The notes under the pieces are model-generated. The model was not told where the DNA came from. It searched no databases and saw only the letters and a program-made list of their open reading frames with translations. Below, in pieces: positions 33,884 to 42,847 of a stretch of DNA of 64,000 bases. Origin of the DNA: Nocardiopsis coralli (GTDB lineage: Bacteria > Actinomycetota > Actinomycetes > Streptosporangiales > Streptosporangiaceae). The stretch's first letter is position 1. The number at the start of each line of letters is the position of its first letter. The DNA is taken from the NCBI RefSeq assembly GCF_014892575.1, contig NZ_JADBGI010000025.1, forward strand, positions 1 to 64,000, given 5' to 3'. A program made the translations under genes and the position numbers.

Positions 33884-35101
33884 TCAGCCGTGGCAGGCGC
33901 AGCCGCCGCCGTGGCCCTGGACCTCGTCCTCGGCGTCGGGCATGCGGTCCACCAGCAGCGGCGCGGGCGCGGCGACGGTGGTGAGGCTGTACTCGCCCAT
34001 CGCCATCAGGGTCGCGACGACGGGGGTCGCACCGCGGTCGGCCAAAAGCTCCGTGGGGCCCTTGGGGTAACCGCAGCCGAAACGCATGGCGGTGTCGATG
34101 TCCTCGGCGGTGGCGTAGGCGTCGCCGATCATGCGCATCGCGTCGTCGATCTGCGGGGCCACGAGCATCTCGCCCAGGTCGAGCATGTCCTCCTCGCGCA
34201 CCATCTGCGCGAACCGGCCCTCGGGCTGCGGCTCGGCGGCCTCGTCCTTGCCGGCGTAGAAGCCCTGGCCGGACTTGCGCCCGTAGTGCCCGGCGGCGAC
34301 CATCCGGCGCAGCAGCGGGGAGGCGACGTAACGCGGGTCGCGGTACTCGTCCCAGAGCACGTCCATGACGGCCAGGCACACGTCCAGGCCCACCATGTCG
34401 GCGAGGGTGAGCGGGCCCATGGGCAGCCCGGCGGCCTTCTGGACGGCGGAGTCGATCTCCTCGCGCGAGGCGATCCTGCGCTCGTACAGCTTGATGGCGT
34501 CGTTGATGTAGGGCACCAGGAGCGCGTTGGCGACGAAGCCCGCGCGGTCGCCCACGGCGATCGGGGTCTTGCCGATGCGCTTGGCGACCTCGGTGACCAC
34601 GTCGACGGTCTCCTCACTGGTGGAGACCGTCGTGATGACCTCCGCCAGCTTCATGACGGGGGCGGGGTTGAAGAAGTGGAGCCCCACGACCTTGTCCGCA
34701 CGCCCGGTGAGCGCGGCGATCTCGGTGACCGACAGCGAGGAGGTGTTGGTGGCCAGGATCGTGCCGGGAGGGCAGATCCGGTCCAGGTCACCGAAGACGT
34801 CCCGCTTGATCGCGATGCTCTCGGGGACGGCCTCCACGACGAAGTCCGCGTCCGAGAGGTCCTCACGCGAGGAGGTGAACGTCAGACGCCCGTCGATCTC
34901 AGCGCGCTCCTCCTCGCTGATCTTGCCCTTGCTCACCGCCTTCGAGAGGGACTTGTCGAGGTGGCCCTTGCCGCGGTCGAGGGCGGCCTGGTCGATCTCC
35001 ACACCGACGACGTTGAATCCCGCGCGGGCGAACACCTCGGCGATGCCCGCGCCCATCGTGCCGAGTCCGACGACTCCGACCTTGTCAAATTCCTGCACCA
35101 T
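33884..35101 (-). CDS. 3-hydroxybutyryl-CoA dehydrogenase
   Basis: NAD(P)H-dependent dehydrogenase of 405 residues interconverting acetoacetyl-CoA and 3-hydroxybutyryl-CoA. Rossmann GLGTMGAGIAEVFARAG at the N terminus, ILATNTSSLSVTEI, catalytic His in VGLHFFNPAPVMKLAEVI and Glu region, then two 3HCDH C-terminal domains (GFVANALLVPYINDAI..., GMGRKSGQGFYAG, and a second copy FGCGYPKGPTELLAD). The chain ends with the unusual His/Gly/Cys tail QGHGGGCACHG. TAGGGT lies 7 bases before the ATG with no ribosome site, suggesting a leaderless message. Divergent from nucS. Confidence 0.93.
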   Translation of the reverse strand: MVQEFDKVGVVGLGTMGAGIAEVFARAGFNVVGVEIDQAALDRGKGHLDKSLSKAVSKGKISEEERAEIDGRLTFTSSREDLSDADFVVEAVPESIAIKRDVFGDLDRICPPGTILATNTSSLSVTEIAALTGRADKVVGLHFFNPAPVMKLAEVITTVSTSEETVDVVTEVAKRIGKTPIAVGDRAGFVANALLVPYINDAIKLYERRIASREEIDSAVQKAAGLPMGPLTLADMVGLDVCLAVMDVLWDEYRDPRYVASPLLRRMVAAGHYGRKSGQGFYAGKDEAAEPQPEGRFAQMVREEDMLDLGEMLVAPQIDDAMRMIGDAYATAEDIDTAMRFGCGYPKGPTELLADRGATPVVATLMAMGEYSLTTVAAPAPLLVDRMPDAEDEVQGHGGGCACHG

Positions 35102-35108
35102 GGGCCCC

Positions 35109-35114
35109 ACCCTA
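35109..35114 (-). promoter_or_regulatory. Candidate -10 of the hydroxybutyryl-CoA dehydrogenase gene (leaderless)
   Basis: TAGGGT in minus orientation, 7 bases before the ATG. Confidence 0.4.
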
Positions 35115-35279
35115 GAGGGCACCCAGTGCCAGCGTGTGCACGGGAGTGCCCGAACTGCTCGGAGCCCGGCCCTGTTCACGCCTCCGACGCCGCACCACCC
35201 CCGTCGCACCCCGCGCCGGCGTGGGAAGGGCGACCCCGGCGGGCCCCCGGAACCGCCCTCGAGCGCCCCGCGGAGGCGG

Positions 35280-35285
35280 TAACGT
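35280..35285 (+). promoter_or_regulatory. Candidate -10 of nucS
   Basis: TAACGT, 8 bases before the nucS GTG, with no Shine-Dalgarno sequence between. A leaderless or nearly leaderless message is likely. Confidence 0.35.
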
Positions 35286-35293
35286 TGCCTCCC

Positions 35294-35971
35294 GTGCGTC
35301 TCGTGATCGCGCGGTGCAGTGTCGACTACGTCGGCCGTCTCACCGCCCACCTGCCGATGGCTCCCCGGCTGATCCTCATCAAGGCCGACGGGAGCGTGTC
35401 CGTCCATGCCGATGACCGGGCCTTCAAGCCTCTGAACTGGATGAACCCGCCGTGCAAGGTCCTCGAGGAGACCGTCGACGACGGCCCCGACGTCTGGACC
35501 GTCACGCACAGCAAGTCGGGTGAGAAGCTCGTGCTCACGATGGAGGAGATCATGCACGACTCCTCCCACGAGCTGGGCAAGGACCCCGGGTTGCAGAAGG
35601 ACGGGGTGGAGTCCCACCTCCAGGAGCTGCTGGCCGAGCACATCACCACGCTCGGCGACGGGTACACACTCATCCGCCGCGAGTACCCGACGGCGATCGG
35701 GCCGGTCGACATCCTGTGCCGCGACGCCGACAACGCCACGGTCGCGGTCGAGCTCAAGCGCCGCGGCGACATCGACGGCGTGGAGCAGCTGACCCGGTAC
35801 CTGGAGCTGCTCAACCGCGACTCGACCCTCGCCCCGGTCACCGGTGTCTTCGCCGCCCAGGAGATCAAGCCGCAGGCCCGCGTGCTCGCCGAGGACCGCG
35901 GGATCCGCTGTGTGGTGCTCGACTACGAGGAACTGCGCGGCATCGAACCCGACGTCCTGCGCCTCTTCTAG
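35294..35971 (+). CDS. nucS: Mismatch-specific endonuclease NucS/EndoMS
   Basis: 225 residues, the normal length. NucS is the actinobacterial and archaeal mismatch-repair nuclease that cuts both strands at mismatches, replacing MutS/MutL. The N-terminal DNA-binding domain begins RLVIARCSVDYVGRLTAHLP; the RecB-like nuclease core shows GPVDILCRD and VAVELKRRGDIDGVEQLTRYLELL, containing the catalytic Asp, Glu and Lys; EELRGIEPDVLRLF ends the protein and may include a clamp-interacting tail. The GTG start matches the start of family similarity. Divergent from hbd by 192 bp. Confidence 0.95.
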   Translation: MRLVIARCSVDYVGRLTAHLPMAPRLILIKADGSVSVHADDRAFKPLNWMNPPCKVLEETVDDGPDVWTVTHSKSGEKLVLTMEEIMHDSSHELGKDPGLQKDGVESHLQELLAEHITTLGDGYTLIRREYPTAIGPVDILCRDADNATVAVELKRRGDIDGVEQLTRYLELLNRDSTLAPVTGVFAAQEIKPQARVLAEDRGIRCVVLDYEELRGIEPDVLRLF

Positions 35972-36100
35972 CGCCGGTCCCCGGCCCCTCCTTCCCGCCC
36001 TCTCCGTCCGCCCGGCCGCCCCGGGGGTCCACCGACCGGAGGACCCCCGGCGCCCGCACGGCCGATACCCCCGCCGCTCGCCGCGCGGGAGGGTCGGAGC

Positions 36101-36961
36101 ATGGACGAAACGGCGATCGAGGTCACCGACCTCCGCAAGAGTTACGGCAGCACACACGCCGTCGCAGGGGTGGACCTGAGGGTCCCCCGCGGCGAGATCT
36201 TCTCCTTCCTCGGCCCCAACGGCGCGGGCAAGTCCACGACCGTCGAGATCCTCGAGGGGTTCCGCCACCGCGACTCCGGCACCGTGCGCGTGCTGGGCGA
36301 GGACCCCGGCCGGGCGGGTCGCCGCTGGCGGGCCCGGATCGGGGTGGTCTGGCAGAAGGAGACCATGACCCCGAGGGTCCCCGTCCGGGACCTGGTCCGC
36401 CACTTCGCGGGTTATTACCCCTCCCCCGCCGACCCCGACGAGGTCGTCGAGCGCGTGGGCCTCGCCGAGAAGGCCGGCGCCCTGCCCGATGTGCTCTCCG
36501 GCGGACAGCGGCGCCGCCTGGACGTGGCCCTGGGCATGATCGGCCGCCCCGAACTGCTCTTCCTCGACGAACCGACCACCGGTTTCGATCCCGAGGCGCG
36601 ACGGGACTTCTGGGAACTGATCCGTGACCTCGCCGGCGGCGGCACCACGATCGTGCTCACCACGCACTACCTGGAGGAGGCCGAGGCCCTCGCCGACCGG
36701 GTGTGCGTGGTCGCCGGCGGCCGGGTCCGGGCCCTGGACACCCCCGCCGACCTGGGCGGACGCGCCGCCGCGCGGGCGACCGTGCGCTGGTTCGAGGACG
36801 GCCGCCGCCAAGAAATCGCCACCGACACACCCACGCGGACGGTCGGCGAGGTGGCGTCCCGGTTCGACGGCGAGGTCCCGGAACTGACCGTGCACCGCCC
36901 GACCCTCGAGGAGATCTACCTCGGCCTGATCGAGGACGACCGGACGGAGGTCCCGGCATGA
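36101..36961 (+). CDS. ABC transporter ATP-binding protein
   Basis: 286 residues. Walker A GPNGAGKSTTVEI, Q-loop WQKETMTP, signature VLSGGQRRRLDVALG, Walker B LLFLDEPTTGFDP, H-loop TTHYLEEAE, then a C-terminal regulatory-like domain ending in HRPTLEEIYLGLIE. It is the first gene of a four-gene operon (ATPase, ABC-2 permease, histidine kinase, response regulator), each overlapping or closely following the last. Substrate unknown; the drug-exporter subclass with a C-terminal extension fits lipid or antibiotic export. Confidence 0.93.
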   Translation: MDETAIEVTDLRKSYGSTHAVAGVDLRVPRGEIFSFLGPNGAGKSTTVEILEGFRHRDSGTVRVLGEDPGRAGRRWRARIGVVWQKETMTPRVPVRDLVRHFAGYYPSPADPDEVVERVGLAEKAGALPDVLSGGQRRRLDVALGMIGRPELLFLDEPTTGFDPEARRDFWELIRDLAGGGTTIVLTTHYLEEAEALADRVCVVAGGRVRALDTPADLGGRAAARATVRWFEDGRRQEIATDTPTRTVGEVASRFDGEVPELTVHRPTLEEIYLGLIEDDRTEVPA

Positions 36962-37815
36962 ACGCGCCCACGACCAACCCCACGAACCCCGCCCGTCCCG
37001 CCCCCGAACGTTCCACCCGCCTCCCCGGCACGTTCCGCCTGGGCCTGAGCCGGGGCATCGTGGAGATCCGGTCGTTCGTGCGCGAGTGGGAGAGCATGAT
37101 CTTCACGTTCTCCATGCCCGCGCTGATCCTGCTCTTCTTCGCCGTGATCTTCGACGACATGTTCGACATCAACATGAGCGCCGTGGACTACTACCTGCCC
37201 GGGCTCATCGCGATGGGGCTCATGTCGGTGAGCTTCCAGACCCTGGGCGTGGCGGTGGCCACCGAACGCGACCAGGGCGGGCTGCGCCGCCTGCGGGGCA
37301 CGCCCCTGCCGCCGGCCTCGTACTTCATCGGCAAGACGGTGCTGGTGCTGTTCCTGGCGGTGGGCCAGGTGGCTCTCCTGTTGGGCGTGGCCGTGCTCTT
37401 CTTCGACGCGGCCCTGCCGTCCGGCGCGGAGTCCTGGGTGACCGTGGGATGGGTCTTCGTGCTCGGGACGGTCGCCTGCGCGCTCCTGGGCCTGGCCGCC
37501 AGCTCCCTTGCGCGTACGGCCCAGGCGGCGTCGGCGGTGATCATCGTGCCGTTCCTGCTGCTGCAGTTCACCTCGGGCATCTTCGTTCCCGTGCCCGCAC
37601 TGCCGGAGTGGGTCTTCAACGGCGCAGCGCTGTTCCCGCTGTTGTGGATGGCCCAAGGGCTGCGCGCGGGTTTCTTCCCCGACGAGATGGCCTCGATGGA
37701 GGTATCGGGGTCGTGGGACCTGCCTCTGGTCGCCCTGGCCCTGGGCACGTGGTGTGTGGTGGGCTTGGTCGTCACACTGGCCACGTTCCGGTGGAAGACA
37801 CGGAAGGACGGCTGA
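36958..37815 (+). CDS. ABC-2 type transporter permease
   Basis: 285 residues with six hydrophobic segments; the ABC-2 signature is seen as RSFVREWESMIFTFSMPALILLF (TM1), YYLPGLIAMGLMSVSFQTL (TM2), ERDQGGLRRLRGTPLPPASYFIGK (coupling region) and a late LLQFTSGIFVPVPALPEWV. The ATG overlaps the ATPase stop (ATGA). Forms the membrane pore for the upstream ATPase. Confidence 0.93.
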   Translation: MNAPTTNPTNPARPAPERSTRLPGTFRLGLSRGIVEIRSFVREWESMIFTFSMPALILLFFAVIFDDMFDINMSAVDYYLPGLIAMGLMSVSFQTLGVAVATERDQGGLRRLRGTPLPPASYFIGKTVLVLFLAVGQVALLLGVAVLFFDAALPSGAESWVTVGWVFVLGTVACALLGLAASSLARTAQAASAVIIVPFLLLQFTSGIFVPVPALPEWVFNGAALFPLLWMAQGLRAGFFPDEMASMEVSGSWDLPLVALALGTWCVVGLVVTLATFRWKTRKDG

Positions 37816-37822
37816 GACGGCG

Positions 37823-39175
37823 ATGCGGGAGAGCGGCGAGGTCCACGCCTGGGAGATCGGCCGCGGGTGGGACCTCTACTACACGGGCGTGATCACGGCC
37901 CTGCTCGTCTTCAACGCGCTGACGACCGAGCCCGGCCCGCGGTTGTGGATCGCCACGGCGCTGGGGGCGACGCTCCTTCCCCTGTACTGGTTCGCGGCCC
38001 ACCGCCTCAACCGCAACGACGAGCACGGGACCCCGCCGACCCGGGTGTTCGTGCTGGTGGTCGCGGCGATCTGCTCGACCATCATCGTGCTCAGCGACAA
38101 CATGGGGTTCGCGGTACTGGCGCTGTCCCCGCTGTGTTTCATGACCGGAGGCGCGGTCTACGGCGCCCTCGCGCTGGCGATCATGCTCGTCGCCCCCAGT
38201 GTGGTGCAGGGGGTCGCCGAAGGGGCCCCACCCGCCCAGCTCATGCCCGGGGTCGCGGCCAACCTGATGATCGCGGGCTTCGGGTTCTGGCTCGCGCGGT
38301 GGTACGAGAAGGTTGTCGAGCAGAGCTGGGAACGCGCCGAGCTCATCGAGCAGCTGAGGGAGAGCCGGGCGGAGGCGACCCGGCTCTCGGAACAGGCCGG
38401 GGCGATGGCCGAACGCGAGCACCTGGCGCGCGAGATGCACGACACGCTCGCCCAAGGGTTCACCAGCATCATCACCCTCACCCAGGCGGTGGAGTCGGAG
38501 ATGGGTTCCGACCCCGCCGCGGCCCGGCGCCATCTGGCCCTCATGCGCGAGACGGCGACCGACAACCTCGCCGAGACGCGGGCGATGGTGGCCGCGCGCG
38601 GACCGGTCCCGTTGGAGGAGGACGACCTGGAGGCGGCCCTGGCCCGCCTGGCCGAGCGTTCGGGTTCCGAGCTCGGCATCACCATCTGCACGGAGGTCGT
38701 GGGCAGCGGCCTGCCGTTGCCCGGGGACGCGCAGGTGTGCCTGTTGCGCACCGCTCAGGAGGCGCTGGCCAACGTGCGCAAGCACTCCGGGGCCGGGTCG
38801 GCGCGGGTGCGGTTGGCCCACACCGACGTAGGGGTCTCGCTGACGGTGCGCGACGACGGCCGCGGGTTCGACCCCGGCAACGGGAACGGACACGGGAACG
38901 GGCTGGCCAACATGCGCCGGCGCGCGCTCGACCTGAACGGGGTGCTCGACGTGGAGTCCGATCCCGGGCAGGGCACGACCGTGAGGCTGTCCCTGGCGAC
39001 CGAGGACCCCGAGGACGCGGAACCGGCCTCCGATTCCGGCACCGCCGGGGCTGCAGGCCGACACAACGACGAAGGCACGCAGACGGAGACCGCCGCGGGC
39101 GCGCCCCGGCACGGAACGGAAGAGACGATGGACGGCACACGACCCCTCACCCCACGCCCCGGGGAGACCCCATGA
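37823..39175 (+). CDS. Sensor histidine kinase, HisKA_3 type
   Basis: 450 residues. Five or six hydrophobic helices between residues 20 and 158 suggest a membrane sensor with little extracytoplasmic domain. A coiled linker leads to the DHp motif EREHLAREMHDTLAQGFTS with phosphorylated H206, then N box RTAQEALANVRKHSGAG and G boxes DDGRGFDPGNGNGHGNGLANMRRR. The C-terminal tail of about 50 residues is acidic and low-complexity. It begins 7 bases after the permease stop and overlaps the regulator gene (ATGA), so kinase and regulator are cognate. Confidence 0.92.
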   Translation: MRESGEVHAWEIGRGWDLYYTGVITALLVFNALTTEPGPRLWIATALGATLLPLYWFAAHRLNRNDEHGTPPTRVFVLVVAAICSTIIVLSDNMGFAVLALSPLCFMTGGAVYGALALAIMLVAPSVVQGVAEGAPPAQLMPGVAANLMIAGFGFWLARWYEKVVEQSWERAELIEQLRESRAEATRLSEQAGAMAEREHLAREMHDTLAQGFTSIITLTQAVESEMGSDPAAARRHLALMRETATDNLAETRAMVAARGPVPLEEDDLEAALARLAERSGSELGITICTEVVGSGLPLPGDAQVCLLRTAQEALANVRKHSGAGSARVRLAHTDVGVSLTVRDDGRGFDPGNGNGHGNGLANMRRRALDLNGVLDVESDPGQGTTVRLSLATEDPEDAEPASDSGTAGAAGRHNDEGTQTETAAGAPRHGTEETMDGTRPLTPRPGETP

Positions 39176-39807
39176 TCAAGGTCCTGCTGGTGGACGACCA
39201 CCCCGTGGTGCGCGAGGGCATCCGGGGCATGCTGGAGGCCGAACCCGACCTCGCCATCGTCGGTGAGGCCGCCTCCGGCCCCGAGGCGGTGGCGCGGGTG
39301 GCCGAGCTCGGGCCGGACGTGGTGCTCATGGACCTGCGCATGCCCGGCGGGGACGGCGCCGAGGCGACGGCGCGCCTGCGGGAAGAGGCCCCCGAGGTGC
39401 ACGTGTTGGTGCTGACCACCTACGACACCGACCGCGACATCCTGCGCGCGGTCGAGGCGGGGGCCACGGGTTACCTGCTCAAGGACACCCCGCGCGCAGA
39501 ACTGGCCGAGTCGGTGCGCAGCGCGGCCCGCGGCGAGACGGTGCTCAGCGGGCGCCTGGCCGGCAAGGTGCTCACGGGTATGCGCCGCGGCCAGGAACCC
39601 GAGTCCCCGGTCCTGTCCCCGCGTGAGACCGAGGTCCTGCGCCTGGCCGCCGAGGGGCGCACCAACGCGGCGGTCGGCAGGGCCCTGCACATCAGCGCGA
39701 CCACGGTCAAGACCCACTTGATGCGTGTGTACGAGAAGCTCGGGGTCAGTGACCGGACCGCGGCGGTCTCGCAGGCGATCCGGCGTGGGTTACTGCCGGA
39801 GGGCTGA
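39172..39807 (+). CDS. LuxR/NarL-family response regulator
   Basis: 211 residues. Receiver domain with LVDDHPVVREG, phosphoacceptor D54 in VLMDLRMPGGDG, Thr/Lys switch residues in VLTTYDTD and YLLKDTP; LuxR helix-turn-helix at LSPRETEVLRLAAEGRTNAAVGRALHISATTVKTHL. Cognate of the overlapping kinase. Probably controls this ABC operon. Confidence 0.94.
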   Translation: MIKVLLVDDHPVVREGIRGMLEAEPDLAIVGEAASGPEAVARVAELGPDVVLMDLRMPGGDGAEATARLREEAPEVHVLVLTTYDTDRDILRAVEAGATGYLLKDTPRAELAESVRSAARGETVLSGRLAGKVLTGMRRGQEPESPVLSPRETEVLRLAAEGRTNAAVGRALHISATTVKTHLMRVYEKLGVSDRTAAVSQAIRRGLLPEG

Positions 39808-39939
39808 GCGCCGCGGTTCCGAGCACGCGGGCTCCGGGGTGGAAGGGCCCCGGCACGGAACCGGAAACCGCCCGTTCTCAGGGTGAGGTCAGGGGTCGGC
39901 CCCGATGCGTGGGCTGCCGGGGGCGGACAGAATCGGCAT
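39808..39939 (+). other. Short intergenic region before the DUF1707 gene
   Basis: 130 bases with no gene. The DUF1707 ATG has no obvious ribosome site. Confidence 0.35.
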
Positions 39940-40602
39940 ATGGTGGAAGACGTGAGCCAGACAGATCCCCCAGGACCCGACCGGATGCGGGCCTCGGACG
40001 CCGACCGCGACGCCGTGGCGAACCGACTGCGCGACGCGCTCGCCGAGGGCCGGCTGGACCTCGACGAGCACAACGAGCGCCTGGAGTCGACGTACCGCGC
40101 CAAGACGGTCGGCGAGCTGGTTCCGCTCACCGAGGACCTCCCGGACTCGCCCTCGGAGTCCGCGCTGACCCAGCCCTCCCCCGGGGCACTGCGTCCCTCA
40201 CGCGGTTCCCGACGGGTGGTGGACGGCGAGCCCACGAGCTCCGCCGCCATCGCGATCATGGGCGGGGCCAACCGTTCGGGTGACTGGACCCTGCCCGGGC
40301 ACTACGTGGCCACGGCGGTCATGGGCGGCGTCGAGCTGGACCTGCGCAACGCCAAGTTCACCCAGCGCGAGACGACGATCTGGTGCAACGTCCTCATGGG
40401 CGGCATCGGCATCATCGTTCCCTACGACGTCGAGGTACGGGTGCACGGGATCCCGATCATGGGCGGGTTCGGGGTGGACAGCGACTCCCCGGTGCGCAAC
40501 GACCCGGACGTGCCGATCGTGCACATCCGCGGGATCGCGATCATGGGCGGGGTCGGCGCGGAGTACCGGTCGTGGAAGGACGACGAGGACGAGGACGAGT
40601 GA
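39940..40602 (+). CDS. DUF1707 protein with LiaF-like C-terminal domain
   Basis: 220 residues. The N-terminal DUF1707 helix pair (MRASDADRDAVANRLRDALAEGRLDLDEHNERL) resembles a short oligomerisation/SHOCT-like module. The rest is a beta domain of the cell-wall-active antibiotic response/LiaF C-terminal type containing the strand motif xIMGG five times (AIMGG, AVMGG, VLMGG, PIMGG, AIMGG). Cytoplasmic, no membrane helix. LiaF-like domains repress cell-envelope stress kinases in Firmicutes; the adjacent kinase/regulator pair makes a similar role attractive but unproven. A 7-bp hairpin (GACACCG / CGGTGTC) begins at the stop codon. Confidence 0.85.
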   Translation: MVEDVSQTDPPGPDRMRASDADRDAVANRLRDALAEGRLDLDEHNERLESTYRAKTVGELVPLTEDLPDSPSESALTQPSPGALRPSRGSRRVVDGEPTSSAAIAIMGGANRSGDWTLPGHYVATAVMGGVELDLRNAKFTQRETTIWCNVLMGGIGIIVPYDVEVRVHGIPIMGGFGVDSDSPVRNDPDVPIVHIRGIAIMGGVGAEYRSWKDDEDEDE

Positions 40603-40871
40603 CACCGGCCCGTCGGTGTCCGTCCGGCGAGCCCGCTCGGCGTCGGGAACCCCTGCCGTGCACCGGCTCCGGGCCGCGGCGGACCGTCCATCCAACCACA
40701 GGGCCATCGCGAAGGTAAGGGTCCTGGCTGGTTGTGGCAATGCGGGCACGGTCCCCTTGCCGAACACGTGTACGCGGTGACAGGCTTCCTCCTCCGACAG
40801 CGCCCATGGTGTCCGTCCCCCAACACCGTCACAGCCGTGCGGGGCGGGCGCCCCATCCCAGGAGGATGAGA
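40603..40871 (+). other. Intergenic region before the M28 peptidase
   Basis: Contains the weak hairpin at the end of the DUF1707 gene and a strong ribosome site (AGGAGG) for the peptidase; no gene seen. Confidence 0.4.
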
Positions 40872-42491
40872 GTGCAAGTACCCGCACCGGAGCCCGCGAC
40901 CACGACCGGCCCCAGGGGCCTGTCCCTCGCCGCCGCAGCGGCGGCCGGCGCGCTGGTCCTGACCGCGAGCACGCCGGCCCTGGGGGCACCCGCCCACACG
41001 GCGGATCCCCATGAGCAGGCCACCCCCACCGACGCGGCCGCCGTGACCCCGCCGGAGGTCTTCACCGCACCGCACCCGGGCCTTCCGGCCGAGATCCCGG
41101 CGGAGGCCGCGCTCTCCGACCTGGTCACCGCCGAGGCGATCGGGTGGCACATGGAGAACCTGTCCACGATCGCCGAGTACAACGGCGGCAACCGGGCCAC
41201 GAACACACCCGGCTACGACGTGTCCGCGCTGTACGTGGAGGACCAGCTCCAGCGCGCGGGGTACGAGACCTGGCGCGACGAGTACGACTACGAACTCTGG
41301 CGTGAGCAGTCCGATCCCGTCCTGGGTGTGACCGCCCCCGACGAGGTGGAGCTGGTCGAGGACGAGGACTTCAACACGATGTCGTACTCCGGGTCGGGCG
41401 AGGTCTCGGCCCCGGCGGTGGCGGTCGCGGACGGCGACCCGGCGGGCGGCTGCGCGGCCGAGGACTTCGCCGACTTCCCCGAGGGCGCCGTGGCGATCAC
41501 GGTGCGCGGGGAGTGCGCGTTCGGCGACAAGGTACGCAACGCCGCCGACGCGGGCGCCTCCGCGGCCCTGGTGGTCAACGACGAGGACGAGTCGTTCCTC
41601 GGCACCGTCGAGGAGCCCGTGGACATCCCGGCGCTGGGTGTGTCCGGGTTGGCCGGGGCCGACCTGCTGGCGGCCGGCGACGGGCTGGAGCTCGAGGTCG
41701 CCGTCGACGCCGAGATCTCGGAGGAGAGCTCCTACAGCGTGCTCGCCGAGACCGCGGGCGGCGCCGACGACAACGTGGTGATGGTCGGCGGGCACCTGGA
41801 CAGCGTCGAGGACGGCCCGGGCATCAACGACAACGCGAGCGGGACCGGCTTCGTGCTGGAGACCGCGATCCAGATGGCGCAGCAGGAGCAGCCCGAGAAC
41901 AAGGTGCGCTTCGCCTTCTGGGGCACCGAGGAGGAGGGCCTGACCGGGTCCAACGAGTACGTGGCCGGCCTGAGCGAGGAGGAGCTCGACGCGGTCGCGC
42001 TGTACCTCAACTTCGACATGATCGGCTCGCACAACTACGCGCGGTTCGTGCTCGACGGGCGTATGGAGCTGGAGGACTCGCAGGACGCGCCTCCCGGGTC
42101 CGGTGCGATCGCCGAGATCCTGGAGGAGGGCTTCGACGCGCAGGACCAGGTGCACGAGCCCGGCGTGCTGAGCGGGCGCAGCGACTACTTCGCGTTCATG
42201 GAGGAGGGAGTGCCCTCCGGCGGCCTGTTCAGCGGCGGCGACGGCACCAAGACCGAGGAACAGGCCGAGTGGTACGGCGGGACCGCGGGTGAGCCGTTCG
42301 ACCCCTACTACCACACGGCCGACGACACCCTGGAGAACGTCAACTGGGACTCGGTCGCGGATCTGTCCGGCGCGGCCGCGCACGGTGTGGAGACACTGGC
42401 CGAGAGCACGCTCCCGGTCAACGGGGTGACCCCGATGGCCGACCGCGAGCCGGTGGAGCTGCCGCGCAAGGGCGACGCCTGGTTGCGGTGA
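40872..42491 (+). CDS. Secreted M28 zinc aminopeptidase with PA domain
   Basis: 539 residues. A signal sequence (GLSLAAAAAAGALVLTASTPALG) directs export. A protease-associated (PA) insert (about residues 170-255) lies inside the M28 catalytic domain. Zinc ligands appear in order: VGGHLDSVEDGPGINDNASG (His, Asp), GTEEEGL (Glu pair), NFDMIGS (Asp) and YYHTADDTLENV (His). It probably cleaves N-terminal residues from extracellular peptides. AGGAGG sits directly against an ATG two codons upstream; the GTG with 6-base spacing is the better start. Confidence 0.92.
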   Translation: MQVPAPEPATTTGPRGLSLAAAAAAGALVLTASTPALGAPAHTADPHEQATPTDAAAVTPPEVFTAPHPGLPAEIPAEAALSDLVTAEAIGWHMENLSTIAEYNGGNRATNTPGYDVSALYVEDQLQRAGYETWRDEYDYELWREQSDPVLGVTAPDEVELVEDEDFNTMSYSGSGEVSAPAVAVADGDPAGGCAAEDFADFPEGAVAITVRGECAFGDKVRNAADAGASAALVVNDEDESFLGTVEEPVDIPALGVSGLAGADLLAAGDGLELEVAVDAEISEESSYSVLAETAGGADDNVVMVGGHLDSVEDGPGINDNASGTGFVLETAIQMAQQEQPENKVRFAFWGTEEEGLTGSNEYVAGLSEEELDAVALYLNFDMIGSHNYARFVLDGRMELEDSQDAPPGSGAIAEILEEGFDAQDQVHEPGVLSGRSDYFAFMEEGVPSGGLFSGGDGTKTEEQAEWYGGTAGEPFDPYYHTADDTLENVNWDSVADLSGAAAHGVETLAESTLPVNGVTPMADREPVELPRKGDAWLR

Positions 42492-42847
42492 TGCCGGGGG
42501 CCGGCCCCTGATCAGGGTTCCGGGGCCGGGTCCCGAGCGGGGCCCGGCCCCGCCGCATGTCCCGGACACAGAAGTGGCGGGCGGCGTGAACCCCCCGGTT
42601 TCACGCCGCCCGCCGTGCGGTGTCTCCCCCTCGCGCTGTGCGGCCCGTGTGGCCCCCCTCTTTCTCAACCACACGGGACTTGCGCGATCACCGCCGAAAG
42701 CTACTCTGTGTAGCTTCCATGTGCCCCAATGTATCAGTGACCTGCGTCACCTTCACCCTCTGATATCGAACAGTTATCCTCTGTCTCCGGAACCTTCCGA
42801 TACGGCCGGAAATCGGGCGCTCTTCTCTGGAGATCTAGAGTTGGGGC
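42492..42847 (+). other. Intergenic region with terminator and regulatory inverted repeat
   Basis: 355 bases holding the peptidase terminator, a second GC hairpin (42510-42551) and a 7-5-7 inverted repeat, AAGCTAC TCTGT GTAGCTT (42698-42716), in an AT-richer patch upstream of the adenosyltransferase. I looked for and did not find B12-riboswitch signatures. Confidence 0.45.
42576..42614 (+). terminator. Terminator after the M28 peptidase
   Basis: Perfect 15-bp stem (GGCGGGCGGCGTGAA and its complement) with a 9-base loop. Confidence 0.85.

Noticed and set aside
42615..42847. Cobalamin riboswitch upstream of the adenosyltransferase
   Set aside because: No B12-box-like sequence and too little room for the conserved core; only a simple 7-bp inverted repeat is present.
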